From contig NZ_JFHR01000001.1 of the NCBI RefSeq assembly GCF_000722875.1, positions 270,754 through 334,753 on the forward strand: a stretch of DNA of 64,000 nt, given 5' to 3'. Below the pieces are notes generated by a model, which had not been told where the DNA came from, searched no databases, and was given only the letters and a program-made list of their open reading frames with translations. Source of the DNA: Sphingobium chlorophenolicum (GTDB taxonomy: Bacteria; Pseudomonadota; Alphaproteobacteria; Sphingomonadales; Sphingomonadaceae). Position numbers and translations under genes: made by a program. Below are positions 35,009-43,991 of the stretch, piece by piece (within the stretch, counting starts at the first letter, position 1; every line of letters starts with the position of its first letter).

Positions 35009-36021
35009 GGCGTGGAAATCCCCGCGCAGCAGATCGCCTTCTCGAACAACATGAATTGGGCATTGTCCTTGCCCGGCGCGTGCTTGCCCGATGTCCAGAG
35101 CGCGCCGGGCCGCCCGATATTGACGCACTTACCGCCCTTGACCGGCTCCATGATCTGGAGCTTGTAGCGGGACTTGGTCCAGATCGGCTGCGCCTTGAAC
35201 GAGCAGCCGTCCGCCGAATGGATCGTGAGAGCGCCCAGCCTGCCCATCATGAAGGTCGAGCGCGCGGCGAGCCCGGCCCAGGCCTCGACGCTATCGCCAA
35301 AATGAATATCGCCGGCGACCGGATAGGTCGCGCCCCAGGACCCCATGCACCAGAATAGAGGGTCAATGACCTTGCCAGCGGCCGCCGCGGCGCTGTCGGC
35401 CATGCAGGCAAGACCCGCCGCCGGATTGCCGAACAATATGCCTTCGGGCTGGATGATCGCGCCGAGCGTCCCCGACTGCCAGGTCGGCAGAACCTCGGTG
35501 ATCATCGCGACGTCGAACCCGTCATCTTCGATGCACGGCAGGTCGGTGAACATGTCGAGCATCTTCCAGACCGGGCTGATGTAGTAGTGCGCCTGCGCGA
35601 ACATCTTGCGGGTGTTGGTGCCGTCGGAGATCGACGACTGGCTGCCCTGGAGCTTGCCGCCGGTCGGCATGAGATCGACGCCGAGCGCCATCATGCAGCC
35701 CGGCTCGGTCACGACATCGATCATGCGGTTCGGGCTCCAGAACGAAACCTTGACCCCGAACCAGAAGGTCGCACCCTTGCGGCAGGCGCAGAGCGGTTTG
35801 GAGGCCGACTGGGCGTCCAGTTCCTTGTCGAGCTTATCGTAGGAGCCCACCCGCACGCCCCCGATCGTGATCGGGAAGATGCAGTTCCAGCGCACCTTGG
35901 TGATCGGATTGAACACCGTGCCCGCCTCGCATTTGGAGGCATGCGCAGGCGTGGCGGGCGCGACGAGCGCCAGAGCGAGGGCCGCCGCGCCGGTGCGCAG
36001 CATCGAGATGAGCCGACTCAT
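35005..36021 (-). CDS. traU: TraU, F-type pilus assembly/DNA transfer protein
   Basis: A 338-aa periplasmic protein with a signal peptide (AAALALALVAPATPAHA). Landmarks are FNPITKVRWNCIFPITIGGV, PLCACRKGATFWFGVKVSFW, MFTDLPCIEDDGFDVAMITE, and the end KCVNIGRPGALWTSGKHAPG. The many paired Cys need the disulfide-forming proteins encoded nearby. The start at 36021 overlaps the traW stop by four bases; a longer in-frame start lies within traW and was rejected. Confidence 0.95.
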   Translation of the reverse strand: MSRLISMLRTGAAALALALVAPATPAHASKCEAGTVFNPITKVRWNCIFPITIGGVRVGSYDKLDKELDAQSASKPLCACRKGATFWFGVKVSFWSPNRMIDVVTEPGCMMALGVDLMPTGGKLQGSQSSISDGTNTRKMFAQAHYYISPVWKMLDMFTDLPCIEDDGFDVAMITEVLPTWQSGTLGAIIQPEGILFGNPAAGLACMADSAAAAAGKVIDPLFWCMGSWGATYPVAGDIHFGDSVEAWAGLAARSTFMMGRLGALTIHSADGCSFKAQPIWTKSRYKLQIMEPVKGGKCVNIGRPGALWTSGKHAPGKDNAQFMLFEKAICCAGISTP

Positions 36022-36683
36022 GGGATGGCCTTTCGTACGGGAGTGCGATCGGCGCGCACCTCTGTCAGCTCCAGCTTCTGGCCGACCTGCCGGACGATCA
36101 CGGGCGCGACGGTGAGGCCCAACCGCTCCTTCACGCGCTCCTCGAGAATGAAGAGGGCGCGGCCGTGCTTCTCGCCAAGCGAGAGCGCATCGTCCTTTGC
36201 GTCCCCACCGCCGGTGAGGATGATCCAGTCGGTGAGCGCGGCGGTCTTCAGCGCCCAGCCCAGATCGCGGGGATGCACGACCACCAGCTTCTGCGGCAGC
36301 GACACATAGGTCAGCGGGTTGAAGGTGAAGCCCGCCGGATAGAGCAGCTTGCCGTCCGGCAGCCGGATTTCCTGATCGAGCGTGTAGAACGGCACAACGC
36401 TGCGAACCTGGGTCTGGCGCGCGACACCGAGCGTCGCGCCTTTCAATGCGCTCCAGCCCGAACGCGGTCCGAACTTTTCCGCCATATTGGGCGGCTGCTT
36501 TGCGGCGCGCGCCTCGATCTCGGCCATCGCGTCGGGCTCGGCGATCAGCCAGGTGCGCCCGATGGTCGATGTCTCGGCGTGGGCCACCCCCGCGACGATC
36601 AGCGCGCCGGCCAGACACCCGGCGATGAGCGTGGACTGGATGGCGACGACATGCCAGCCTTGGGGGACACGTCTATCGACCAC
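36018..36683 (-). CDS. traW: TraW, F-type pilus assembly protein
   Basis: A 221-aa periplasmic protein. The N-terminus holds a signal peptide (IAGCLAGALIVAGVAHAE). The mature part opens TSTIGRTWLIAEPDAMAEIE and contains VPFYTLDQEIRLPDGKLLYPAG, which with LVVVHPRDLGWALKTA is the standard TraW pattern. It forms a complex with TrbC and TraU. Its start overlaps the end of a 78-aa gene by 11 bp. Confidence 0.93.
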   Translation of the reverse strand: MVDRRVPQGWHVVAIQSTLIAGCLAGALIVAGVAHAETSTIGRTWLIAEPDAMAEIEARAAKQPPNMAEKFGPRSGWSALKGATLGVARQTQVRSVVPFYTLDQEIRLPDGKLLYPAGFTFNPLTYVSLPQKLVVVHPRDLGWALKTAALTDWIILTGGGDAKDDALSLGEKHGRALFILEERVKERLGLTVAPVIVRQVGQKLELTEVRADRTPVRKAIP

Positions 36684-36909
36684 GGCGGCGCTCCCTCCAG
36701 GGAACGGCAGGCGTGCGACTCTCGCCGCAGACCGCGCAGATGAACGCGGTGACGCCCAGGAACAGCGTGAGCCAGATCAGCGCCTGGCTGCCGCCGAGGT
36801 CGGGGGCCGACCAGAGCACCAGCGAAGACTGGAGGATCATCAGCAGATGCGTGCCGACCAGCAGGCGAATGGATGACGGACAAGGCGCGCCGGAGAAGAT
36901 GCCGTTCAT
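36673..36909 (-). CDS. Small membrane protein, 78 aa, between traC and traW
   Basis: It begins MNGIFSGAPCPSSIRLLVG and continues with two hydrophobic segments (HLLMILQSSLVLWSA and ALIWLTLFLGVTAFICAVC) and a basic tail. The first 19 residues match the start of the next gene upstream (MNGSFSGSPDPSSIRPLVG) in 15 positions, so the two gene starts seem to be a duplication. Four-base overlap with the 171-aa gene and 11-bp overlap with traW support translation. No known family; it probably occupies the position where TrbI is found in F. Confidence 0.7.
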   Translation of the reverse strand: MNGIFSGAPCPSSIRLLVGTHLLMILQSSLVLWSAPDLGGSQALIWLTLFLGVTAFICAVCGESRTPAVPWRERRRGR

Positions 36910-37421
36910 CGGCCCCACCTTTCGGCATGTCGGGCGAGGGCATTTGCCATCCTCGACGCGCGGTGCAGGAACCAAAGTCCTCCCCGCACAAGCGCGATCG
37001 GCGTCAGGACAATAATGGCCGCCCGCATGAACAGGGGCATTTCCGGGACGAGCAGGAACAGGCCGACGATGATCGAGGCCGCCGCCGCTTCGAGGCCCAC
37101 GATCTGCCGAAAGCGCAGAGCCGCGATCCTCTCGTCCCGACCGGACGTATATTCCATGGCAAGCGCGGCGCGGGCCATGATCAGGAGCACGGCTTCATTC
37201 GAGCGATGCAGGCGTTCGACATAGGCTTCCTGCGTCTCGCCCGGCAGGCGCGGCGCCATCCCTGGACGGACCAAAAGATCCTCCGGCCGTTTTCCGGGAC
37301 GAGGAGGGATTTCGTCGATCCCGCCGTCGATCTGCCGGGCAAGCCAGCGGATCATGTCGCCGACCAGCGGGCGGATCGACGACGGGTCGGGCGATCCGGA
37401 GAAGCTGCCGTTCATGCCCAT
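36906..37421 (-). CDS. Membrane protein, 171 aa, between traC and traW
   Basis: It begins MGMNGSFSGSPDPSSIRPLVG, shares this motif with the 78-aa protein, then has a cytoplasmic stretch (DEIPPRPGKRPEDLLV, GETQEAYVERLHRSNEAVLL) and two membrane helices (AAAASIIVGLFLLVP and FMRAAIIVLTPIALVRGGLWFL) near residues 110-155. No known family. It may be a T4SS accessory specific to sphingomonad-type F systems. It overlaps the preceding gene by 10 bp and the next by 4 bp. Confidence 0.7.
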   Translation of the reverse strand: MGMNGSFSGSPDPSSIRPLVGDMIRWLARQIDGGIDEIPPRPGKRPEDLLVRPGMAPRLPGETQEAYVERLHRSNEAVLLIMARAALAMEYTSGRDERIAALRFRQIVGLEAAAASIIVGLFLLVPEMPLFMRAAIIVLTPIALVRGGLWFLHRASRMANALARHAERWGR

Positions 37422-37822
37422 CTGCGTGCCCTCCGCGTGACCAGCCAATTCGGGATGCTGTCGATGATGCGGGCGATGCCGATCGCCAGCGCGGCGCCGG
37501 TGAGTCCGGCACAGGCGATCAGCCCGGCCACGAGCGGCACGGGCACGCTGTCTGCGGCCCCGCACAACCCTAGGCCGGCATAGGCCAGGGCGGCGATGAC
37601 CGGCCCGGTGAAGGTCAGCAGGAGAGCATGCCGCCGCCAGCGCTGGCGCTCGCTTTCCAGGATGGTCCATTGCGCATCGCGAACGGACGCGAGGAACCGG
37701 ACCCGGTCGCCCAGTTCCCACTGGCAGCGGACCAGGTAGTCGTGAAGGGATTCGTCCGGCCTGCGCACGACGAGGGTCAGGCGCTCATTGCCGCCACTGG
37801 GCGGGAGTATGTCCAGCATCAT
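37412..37822 (-). CDS. Membrane protein, 136 aa, between traC and traW
   Basis: A soluble N-terminal part (MMLDILPPSGGNERLTLVVR, ESLHDYLVRCQWELGDRVRF) of about 65 residues is followed by two membrane helices (LLLTFTGPVIAALAYAGLGL and LVAGLIACAGLTGAALAIGI) and a basic end. No family recognised. Four-base overlap with the 108-aa gene argues for coupled translation. Confidence 0.68.
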   Translation of the reverse strand: MMLDILPPSGGNERLTLVVRRPDESLHDYLVRCQWELGDRVRFLASVRDAQWTILESERQRWRRHALLLTFTGPVIAALAYAGLGLCGAADSVPVPLVAGLIACAGLTGAALAIGIARIIDSIPNWLVTRRARRWA

Positions 37823-38145
37823 CTTTTCCTCCTGAGTTTTGCGAGCAAGCGGCCCGCGGCCCCGGTCAGGCCGATGAGGATGAGCCCGGTCAGGAAACAG
37901 CCGCCGCCAACGATCGCCGCGCCGCGAAGAACGATGCCGGCGGGCTGTTCGAGCACCAGCCCGGCCGCGAGCACGAGCGATGCGATCATCACGGATTCGA
38001 TGACCACCAGGCGGAAGCGCCAGCGCAATGCGTCGGCTTCCGCCCGTGCGGCGACGCGCGCCTCGATGATCCGCTCGATATCCTCATCCGGGCTCTCCAC
38101 GAGCCGGAGTGGCAACTGGTCGGGGGAGGGGGAGCGCCGCGTCAT
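37819..38145 (-). CDS. Membrane protein, 108 aa, directly after traC
   Basis: A charged N-terminal region (ESPDEDIERIIEARVAARAEAD, helical) followed by two hydrophobic helices (VVIESVMIASLVLAAGLVLE and IVGGGCFLTGLILIGLTGAA) and a basic tail LLAKLRRKR. No family recognised. Its ATG overlaps the traC stop by four bases, so it is likely made in proportion to TraC. It shares topology, but no clear sequence, with the three genes after it. Confidence 0.68.
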   Translation of the reverse strand: MTRRSPSPDQLPLRLVESPDEDIERIIEARVAARAEADALRWRFRLVVIESVMIASLVLAAGLVLEQPAGIVLRGAAIVGGGCFLTGLILIGLTGAAGRLLAKLRRKR

Positions 38146-40658
38146 GACAGCGCACTCCGCTTCAGCGGCGCTGCGTCATCGAAGGACGTGCCGATTATCC
38201 CGGCGGGATCGACGCCGGCGAGATCGCACACCGCTTCGAGCGGCGAGCGTCCGGCGCGGACCAGCGCCTCGAACGCGGCCACGTCTTCGGGCGCGGAGGT
38301 GTTGATCCAGTAGCTGAACGGATCGACGACGAGCCGGGCGATGCCGAGGCCAAGCGGGCTGTCGATGAAGACTTCCGAATAGTTCGGTTTGTTGTTGCGG
38401 ACCGATTTCAGGAGGTCGAGGACGAAACCCGAATAGTCGAGGATCTTGTTTTCGACCGCCTTGTCATAGGTCGATCCCTGCAGGAGGAAGCGCGTCGCGG
38501 CATTTTCCAGGATCACCTGTCCCGTGCCGCCGAACAGCAGCAGATCGTTCATGCTCTGGAGAATGATGCCGAAGCTGCCGCGATATTTTCGGGCGCGGCG
38601 ATAGCCCTGGCTGATCGCCTCGGCGAGGCGCGACAGGTCCTGGCCCTCTTCGCGGGTCATGAACTGCGCGGCTTCATCGCACAGCACGAAGCGGGGGCGA
38701 TCACGGGCGGACAGGTAGAGTTCCTGCGTTACCGCGTTGATCACCACCATGACGACCACGTTGAACAGGTCAGGCATGGCCTTCAGGCGCTCGAGTTCGA
38801 GCACCACGAATTCATCGTTCGAGATGTCGAACGTGCTGGGACCGTTGAAATAATGGCCGTAGGCTCCGTCCGACCCGAAATCACGCAGGTTGAAGGCCAA
38901 TTCGCGCGCCGTGGGCACGAGGTGGTCGACCCGGTCGAGATCGGAGACGGTGTTGGCCGGATAGGAGCCGAGCCATTCGCGCACCGCATCGATCCCGGCT
39001 TCCGCGCGGCCGCTCTCGATCGCCCATTGCACGGCGGACTTGAGCAGGTTCCATTCGGACGTCGTGACGGGCTTGCGCGTCCCGGCGTTGGCCATCTCCG
39101 CGACGATCGACACCGCCATCGAGATCGCGGACTCTCGATCGTCGCCGTCGAGAGCGAGCCCCAGGTCGAACGGATTGAGGACGAGATGCTCTTCGCCCAG
39201 ATCGATGTAACGGCCCGAGCAGAGCGTGCAGAGTTTCTTGTAGCTGCCGCCGATGTCGATGATGCGGATGAGCGCGTTCTGCGCGAAATACTGCTGGCAC
39301 AGGTTATTGAGCAGGAAGCTCTTGCCCGCGCCCGATTCCGCCGAGACGATGAAGTTGTAGTTGTTGATACGCGGATCGAAGAGGTCGAGCGTGATGAGCT
39401 GCCCCTTGCGGCCCGTATAGAGCAGCGCCGGCCGCCCGCCGCCCCGGAAATCGGTTTGGATCGGCGACATCAGCACGCCCGCGCGCACCGGCACGCGGAA
39501 ATCGCGCTGCAGCATACCGATCGTGCGTCGCTCGGGGTACAGGCCGAAGGGCAGGCTTGCCGCCAGCAGGATCGGGTTGAGGTAGGATTCCTCCTGGACC
39601 ATCCACGGCAGCGGTTCGCTCTCCCACAGCCGCTTGGCGCGCGCCGCCATCTCGCGGGCCTGATGGCGGTCGCGGCCAAACACCCACATGGTGGGGATTA
39701 CCGAGACGAACCGGGTGTTTCCGGCCTCGTCCAGGATCCACCCGATCTCTTCGATCTGCTTGCCGACCTCGACCGCGAAGGACCCCGCCGCCTTCTGCGC
39801 CGAGAGAATCTGCGCGCGCTTGTGGATCTCGAAGGCCGAGTGATCGAAGAGGACATTGAGCGTATAGAGGAACGGCCCGCCGATCTGGTCGCTGTCCTCG
39901 GACGACCCGCGCATGCCGCCGGTGAGACGATTGGCACGTTCGGCGGTGATCCGCCGCGGCGGCGACTTGGGCGTCAGACAGCGCGCCACCTGGTTGCCCA
40001 GATATACTTCCGGCCCGTCGAAGCGGAGCGCCGGCCCGGCATCGATGATCTGGCGGCGCAGCGGCACGTCGGCGGTCTGGGTGAAGACGCCGGGCGCGGG
40101 CGCATGAACGCCGTTGAAAATGCGCCGGTAGAGCGAGATGATCTCGCTCGGCGCCATCGGGCGGATGCCGAGCTTGGCGAGCTGCTCCTCGATCTGGCGG
40201 CGCAGGTCGCTGTCCATCGGCGCGCGCGTCTTGACCGACAGGAATGCGCGGAAATCGCGGATCGGGATGCCATGCAGGGCCTTCAAGCCCATGGTGCCGG
40301 CGCGCAGATAGTCGAAGGTGCGCCGGGCCGAGGCCTGGATGAGCGGATCGGGCCGTGTCTTGAGGTCGAGAAAGGCGTCGAGCGCATCGTCGATCAGCGG
40401 GTCGGCGAAACTCTGGAGCTGGAGGATCGTGCCTTCGGGAAAATTGACGTTGAGCAGCCCCAGCAGCGCCTCATGGACATGGGCGAACATATAGGGGGAG
40501 GGGACCAGCTCCCAGCTATATCCCCAGCCGTCGTCGATGGTGAGGAATGCCTGTTCTTCCTCGACCCAGGCAGCGAGCGGCAGGAAGTCGGAATAGCTGT
40601 CGCGCTCGACGCTGCGGCGCAGCCGCGCCAGCGTCATGCCCGATTGATAGCTGGTCAT
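38142..40658 (-). CDS. traC: TraC, T4SS ATPase (VirB4 homologue)
   Basis: An 838-aa cytoplasmic/peripheral ATPase powering pilus assembly. The Walker A motif is SAESGAGKSFLLNN around residue 440 and Walker B is FVLCDEAAQFM near 650-660. The N-terminal domain contains GYSWELVPSPYMFAHVH. Length and motifs match TraC of F-type systems. It overlaps traV upstream and the 108-aa gene downstream by four bases each. Confidence 0.95.
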   Translation of the reverse strand: MTSYQSGMTLARLRRSVERDSYSDFLPLAAWVEEEQAFLTIDDGWGYSWELVPSPYMFAHVHEALLGLLNVNFPEGTILQLQSFADPLIDDALDAFLDLKTRPDPLIQASARRTFDYLRAGTMGLKALHGIPIRDFRAFLSVKTRAPMDSDLRRQIEEQLAKLGIRPMAPSEIISLYRRIFNGVHAPAPGVFTQTADVPLRRQIIDAGPALRFDGPEVYLGNQVARCLTPKSPPRRITAERANRLTGGMRGSSEDSDQIGGPFLYTLNVLFDHSAFEIHKRAQILSAQKAAGSFAVEVGKQIEEIGWILDEAGNTRFVSVIPTMWVFGRDRHQAREMAARAKRLWESEPLPWMVQEESYLNPILLAASLPFGLYPERRTIGMLQRDFRVPVRAGVLMSPIQTDFRGGGRPALLYTGRKGQLITLDLFDPRINNYNFIVSAESGAGKSFLLNNLCQQYFAQNALIRIIDIGGSYKKLCTLCSGRYIDLGEEHLVLNPFDLGLALDGDDRESAISMAVSIVAEMANAGTRKPVTTSEWNLLKSAVQWAIESGRAEAGIDAVREWLGSYPANTVSDLDRVDHLVPTARELAFNLRDFGSDGAYGHYFNGPSTFDISNDEFVVLELERLKAMPDLFNVVVMVVINAVTQELYLSARDRPRFVLCDEAAQFMTREEGQDLSRLAEAISQGYRRARKYRGSFGIILQSMNDLLLFGGTGQVILENAATRFLLQGSTYDKAVENKILDYSGFVLDLLKSVRNNKPNYSEVFIDSPLGLGIARLVVDPFSYWINTSAPEDVAAFEALVRAGRSPLEAVCDLAGVDPAGIIGTSFDDAAPLKRSALS

Positions 40659-41257
40659 GGCCGGGGGCCCACTTCATTCTGGCCATCGTCGAGGTGGTCC
40701 CGGACCTGTTCGAGCACGTTCACGCGGGACGCGGGCGAAACCGGGGCGACAAGATAGTCGCCGACCACCCATTGCGGGCGCTCGACCAGCGAATAGACAT
40801 AGCGCGGCATGTAGAGCCGGTCGGGACGCTGCCGGTCGGCATAGGGCAGGATCAGCGTGCGGACCGAACGCGGGGGCTTGAGCATCGGCGTGACCGGCTG
40901 CTCGATCAGCCCCTGCAGCTCGCGATAGACGCTGTCGCGATAACCGGCGAAGGCGCCCGATGCCGCTTTGCCAGAGCCTGATCCGCCCGAACTGCGTGCG
41001 GACTTGCCGTCCTTGAGCAGTTTCCTGTCCCTGGTGACCGCCGGATCGGACTTCGATGCGACGCCCGCAACGGCATCGGCATAGGCTTTCTCAGGATGGA
41101 TGCATTGGCCATGATCGTCGTTCTTGCAGCTGAACTTCTCGCTATAGGGCGACATGACCGAACCCAGCGTGGCGCAGCCGCTCAGCATGAAGGCGGCGCA
41201 GACCGGAAGAAGCCGGGAGAGGGCGCGCGATCGGCGCGCGGGCGATAGAGGCCGCAT
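40655..41257 (-). CDS. traV: TraV, outer-membrane lipoprotein of the T4SS core
   Basis: A 200-aa lipoprotein: signal peptide with lipobox FMLSGCATLG, then the TraV phrase FSCKNDDHGQCIHPEKAYADA. TraV (VirB7-like) anchors the TraK/TraB core complex. The start at 41257 was chosen because GGGAG stands 8 bases before it; another in-frame ATG at 41293 directly overlaps the traB stop. The middle is Ser/Gly-rich. Confidence 0.92.
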   Translation of the reverse strand: MRPLSPARRSRALSRLLPVCAAFMLSGCATLGSVMSPYSEKFSCKNDDHGQCIHPEKAYADAVAGVASKSDPAVTRDRKLLKDGKSARSSGGSGSGKAASGAFAGYRDSVYRELQGLIEQPVTPMLKPPRSVRTLILPYADRQRPDRLYMPRYVYSLVERPQWVVGDYLVAPVSPASRVNVLEQVRDHLDDGQNEVGPRP

Positions 41258-41292
41258 GGGCGATACTCCCTGTTGGATGAGGAGCCGGCGCA

Positions 41293-42606
41293 TCAGAATT
41301 TGCTCCCGGCGGTCGGCTTGATTTCGAGGGTGACGCCCTCCTGAATCACGACCACGACGTCCTTCGCCGCGCCGACCTCGACGATCGGCCCCGCCTGACG
41401 CGCGAGATCGAGATAGAAATCCGTGAGCTTCTCGGACGATCGCGACAGGCCGCCGGCGATGCCGGCCTGTGCGGCGTCGCCCGCATCGAGCGTGCGCACC
41501 GAACCCAGCGCCGAGGTCGAGACGTCACCGACGGTGTTCTGGACCGTATCGGCGACCCCGGTGATGGTGCCGGCGATGAACGCGCGGGCGAGCGCAGCCC
41601 CGGCGCGGGTGACGACCTTGCCGGAGAGGCCCTTCTTGCCGTCGGCGTCGACGAAGAAGCCCTTGATGGGCTGGTCGACGACCGAGCGTTCGTCGAAATC
41701 GACGCAGGAGAGGCTGACCAACTGGACCTCGACCCGTTCCTTCGCGAGCGACCCGGTGGCGTTGCCGATGACGAAGCAGCCGGCGAGGTTGGCTTTGACG
41801 TCATTGGGCAGGACGGCGGGGGCTTGCACCCGCGCGATCAATGGTTCGGGATTGTTGGTCGCATCCCGGCTCGCCAGCGCATCGATCCCGGTGAGGAGCC
41901 GCGCCTTCATGAAACCAGGTGGCAAATAGATGGTCCGCGTCTTTTTTTTAGCGGCCTGTGCCCCATCGGCGGCCGCGACCGGGCTGGTCGCGGCGCCGAT
42001 CGCGCCCACGGTCTTCTCGACCGGCGGGGCCGGAGGCGCGGGCGGCGCGGCAGGCGGTGAGGGCGGCTTCGCGACGGACGGATCGATGTCACCGGTCGCG
42101 GGCGGTTCGGGAAAATCGGGAACCGAGCCGGGTATTGCCGGAGGCAGATCGCCGTCGAGCGCATGGGGCGGCGTGCCGGCGCCGGGCACGACCTTGCCTT
42201 CCTCGATGGCGGTGACGCGATCGCCGAGCAATTGCTGTCCGTCGAGGATCTTCTGGAGGTCGCCGCGCAGCTTGACCTCGAGGCTGTCGCCGCGAAGCCC
42301 CGCGCCCATGTCGAGCTTCGAGCTGGGCGATGGCGCGGCCTGCTCGGTCTTGTTGCCGCTCGCCGTATAGAGGCCGAGCCCCAGCACGCCGATCGCGCCG
42401 GCGACGCCAAGCTGCCTTAAGCGCAGCTGCTGGCGTGCGGTCAGCGTTTGCCACCGCGTCTTGAGATCGAGCAGCGCGGGGCCGCGCGTATTCTCGCCAG
42501 AACGAGGGCGGTCCGCCTCATAGCCGTCGAGGTCGAGTTCCTCCGCGCGATCGTCAGGACCGCGCCCGCGGGGCCCGCGACCGCCGCGAGAGTCCCCGCC
42601 GCTCAT
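41293..42606 (-). CDS. traB: TraB, T4SS core channel protein (VirB10 homologue)
   Basis: A 437-aa protein spanning both membranes. A cytoplasmic acidic N-terminus is followed by a membrane helix (LGVAGAIGVLGLGLYTASG, about residues 66-84), a proline-rich periplasmic stretch (PPSPPAAPPAPPAPP) and the VirB10-type C-terminal domain (TIYLPPGFMKARLLTGIDA, NDVKANLAGCFVIGNATGSL, GKKGLSGKVVTRAGAALARA). Four-base overlap with traK. Confidence 0.95.
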   Translation of the reverse strand: MSGGDSRGGRGPRGRGPDDRAEELDLDGYEADRPRSGENTRGPALLDLKTRWQTLTARQQLRLRQLGVAGAIGVLGLGLYTASGNKTEQAAPSPSSKLDMGAGLRGDSLEVKLRGDLQKILDGQQLLGDRVTAIEEGKVVPGAGTPPHALDGDLPPAIPGSVPDFPEPPATGDIDPSVAKPPSPPAAPPAPPAPPVEKTVGAIGAATSPVAAADGAQAAKKKTRTIYLPPGFMKARLLTGIDALASRDATNNPEPLIARVQAPAVLPNDVKANLAGCFVIGNATGSLAKERVEVQLVSLSCVDFDERSVVDQPIKGFFVDADGKKGLSGKVVTRAGAALARAFIAGTITGVADTVQNTVGDVSTSALGSVRTLDAGDAAQAGIAGGLSRSSEKLTDFYLDLARQAGPIVEVGAAKDVVVVIQEGVTLEIKPTAGSKF

Positions 42607-43361
42607 TGCCCGGCTCCCCGGCGAACGACGATCAGCCGCGCGGCTTCCCCGGCCTCGATATTGCCCCGGTCGAGCGTGATCGCGAAGATGTTGGCGCCGA
42701 GCGCGCCGTCGAGAAAACCGCGTTCGTCGAGCTGCGCGCCGCCAGCGGCAGAGACCAGATATTCCGATGCCGAGAGGCCGGACCCGTCGATCTCGATCCG
42801 GCGTCGTTCCTCCAGCGTGGCGCCCGGCAGCGCCCGGAGCCGGATCGGACCTGATCGCGGCGCGACGCTGGTGAAGCTCGCCGGGATCCGGTCCTGGAGC
42901 ATCGAGAGCGTGATCGAGACCGCCCGTTCTTCTTCGACCAGGGGCCCTAGCAGTTCCTCATTGGCGCGGGCGCGCTGGGGAGCACCGGGCTGGAGCAACA
43001 CCGTCTGCGCCGGAATGTCCGACGGCTCGGCATAGAGCGCATAGACCGCGCCGTTGCAGGTGATGAAGAATTCGGACGGTACGGTGACGAAGCTGCGCGT
43101 CACCATCCCGGCATCGTCGATCTCGCGAACGAGGAACTTGATCCAGGCGTCCGATCCGGCACGCTCGACGGCGATCGCCTTTTCGGCCGAAAACCTGACG
43201 TCCTCGATTTCGCCGCCCGCGCAGACGACATGGTTGATGTCGCGATTGGACAGGCGAATGGTGCTGGTTTGATCGGGCAGCGCGGTGACGGTCTGCGCCA
43301 TTGAGGGCAATGGCGTGGCCAGGAGGGCGAGCGCCAACGCCCGCTTAACGGGGGTTCGCAT
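42603..43361 (-). CDS. traK: TraK, T4SS core protein (secretin-like, VirB9 analogue)
   Basis: A 252-aa periplasmic protein with a signal peptide (ALALALLATPLPSMAQ). TraK features are VTALPDQTSTIRLSNRDINH, VVCAGGEIEDVRFSAEKAI, and VPSEFFITCNGAVYALYAEP. It forms the outer part of the core complex with TraV and TraB. Its first 17 bases overlap the traE end. Confidence 0.94.
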   Translation of the reverse strand: MRTPVKRALALALLATPLPSMAQTVTALPDQTSTIRLSNRDINHVVCAGGEIEDVRFSAEKAIAVERAGSDAWIKFLVREIDDAGMVTRSFVTVPSEFFITCNGAVYALYAEPSDIPAQTVLLQPGAPQRARANEELLGPLVEEERAVSITLSMLQDRIPASFTSVAPRSGPIRLRALPGATLEERRRIEIDGSGLSASEYLVSAAGGAQLDERGFLDGALGANIFAITLDRGNIEAGEAARLIVVRRGAGQ

Positions 43362-43983
43362 CGAAATTTTCCTCGGTAAGGGCGGTCAGCCAGAAACGGC
43401 CATTGTCGATCACGTAGCGAATCCGCAGATTGCCCCGGAATTTGCGGATCACGCCGCCGATCACCCGGACCTTCTCGACCGGCACGAGTATCTCGGTCCG
43501 GGTCCAGGTCACGGGCTGATCGGGACGGATGTAGGTCGCGATCGAGAGCGTGGGGTTGTTGGCCAGTTCGTCGAGCAGCCGGTTGAGGCTGTCGCGCAGG
43601 CTGTTGTAGGTGGACGGATGCGTGATGCTCAGCAGTTCCTGGAACTGCCGGTCGGCCGAGTAGGCTGAATAGGTTCCCGAAAGCGACACGACATTGCGAG
43701 TCATCGAGCGCAGATAGGCCTCGGACGGCTCGCCGCCCGTGACATAGAGGTCGCCGCCCGCGCCGAAGGGGACGATGACCGTCCGGGTGTTCTGGTTGGA
43801 GGTGTAGATCACCATGCCCAGCACCGCCGTGATACCGAACAGGCCGATGACGGCGAGCTTCAGCAGTCGGTTCTCCTCGAACAGGTTGCTCGCTCCCTGC
43901 AGGTAGCGGTGGATGCCATAGCTGCCGGGCTTGCCGATCAGCGGATCGCGTGGGGGTGTGTCGGGGGATTTGCGTCCGAACAT
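43345..43983 (-). CDS. traE: TraE, T4SS inner-membrane protein (VirB8-like)
   Basis: A 212-aa protein: cytoplasmic N-terminus (MFGRKSPDTPPRDPLIG), one membrane helix (LAVIGLFGITAVLGMVIYTS, about residues 46-65) and a periplasmic domain (VIVPFGAGGDLYVTGGEPSE, SGTYSAYSADRQFQELLSI) typical of TraE. A longer upstream extension lies in the traL frame region and is not TraE-like. It begins 8 bp after traL. Confidence 0.94.
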   Translation of the reverse strand: MFGRKSPDTPPRDPLIGKPGSYGIHRYLQGASNLFEENRLLKLAVIGLFGITAVLGMVIYTSNQNTRTVIVPFGAGGDLYVTGGEPSEAYLRSMTRNVVSLSGTYSAYSADRQFQELLSITHPSTYNSLRDSLNRLLDELANNPTLSIATYIRPDQPVTWTRTEILVPVEKVRVIGGVIRKFRGNLRIRYVIDNGRFWLTALTEENFDANPR

Positions 43984-43991
43984 GGCCCGCC

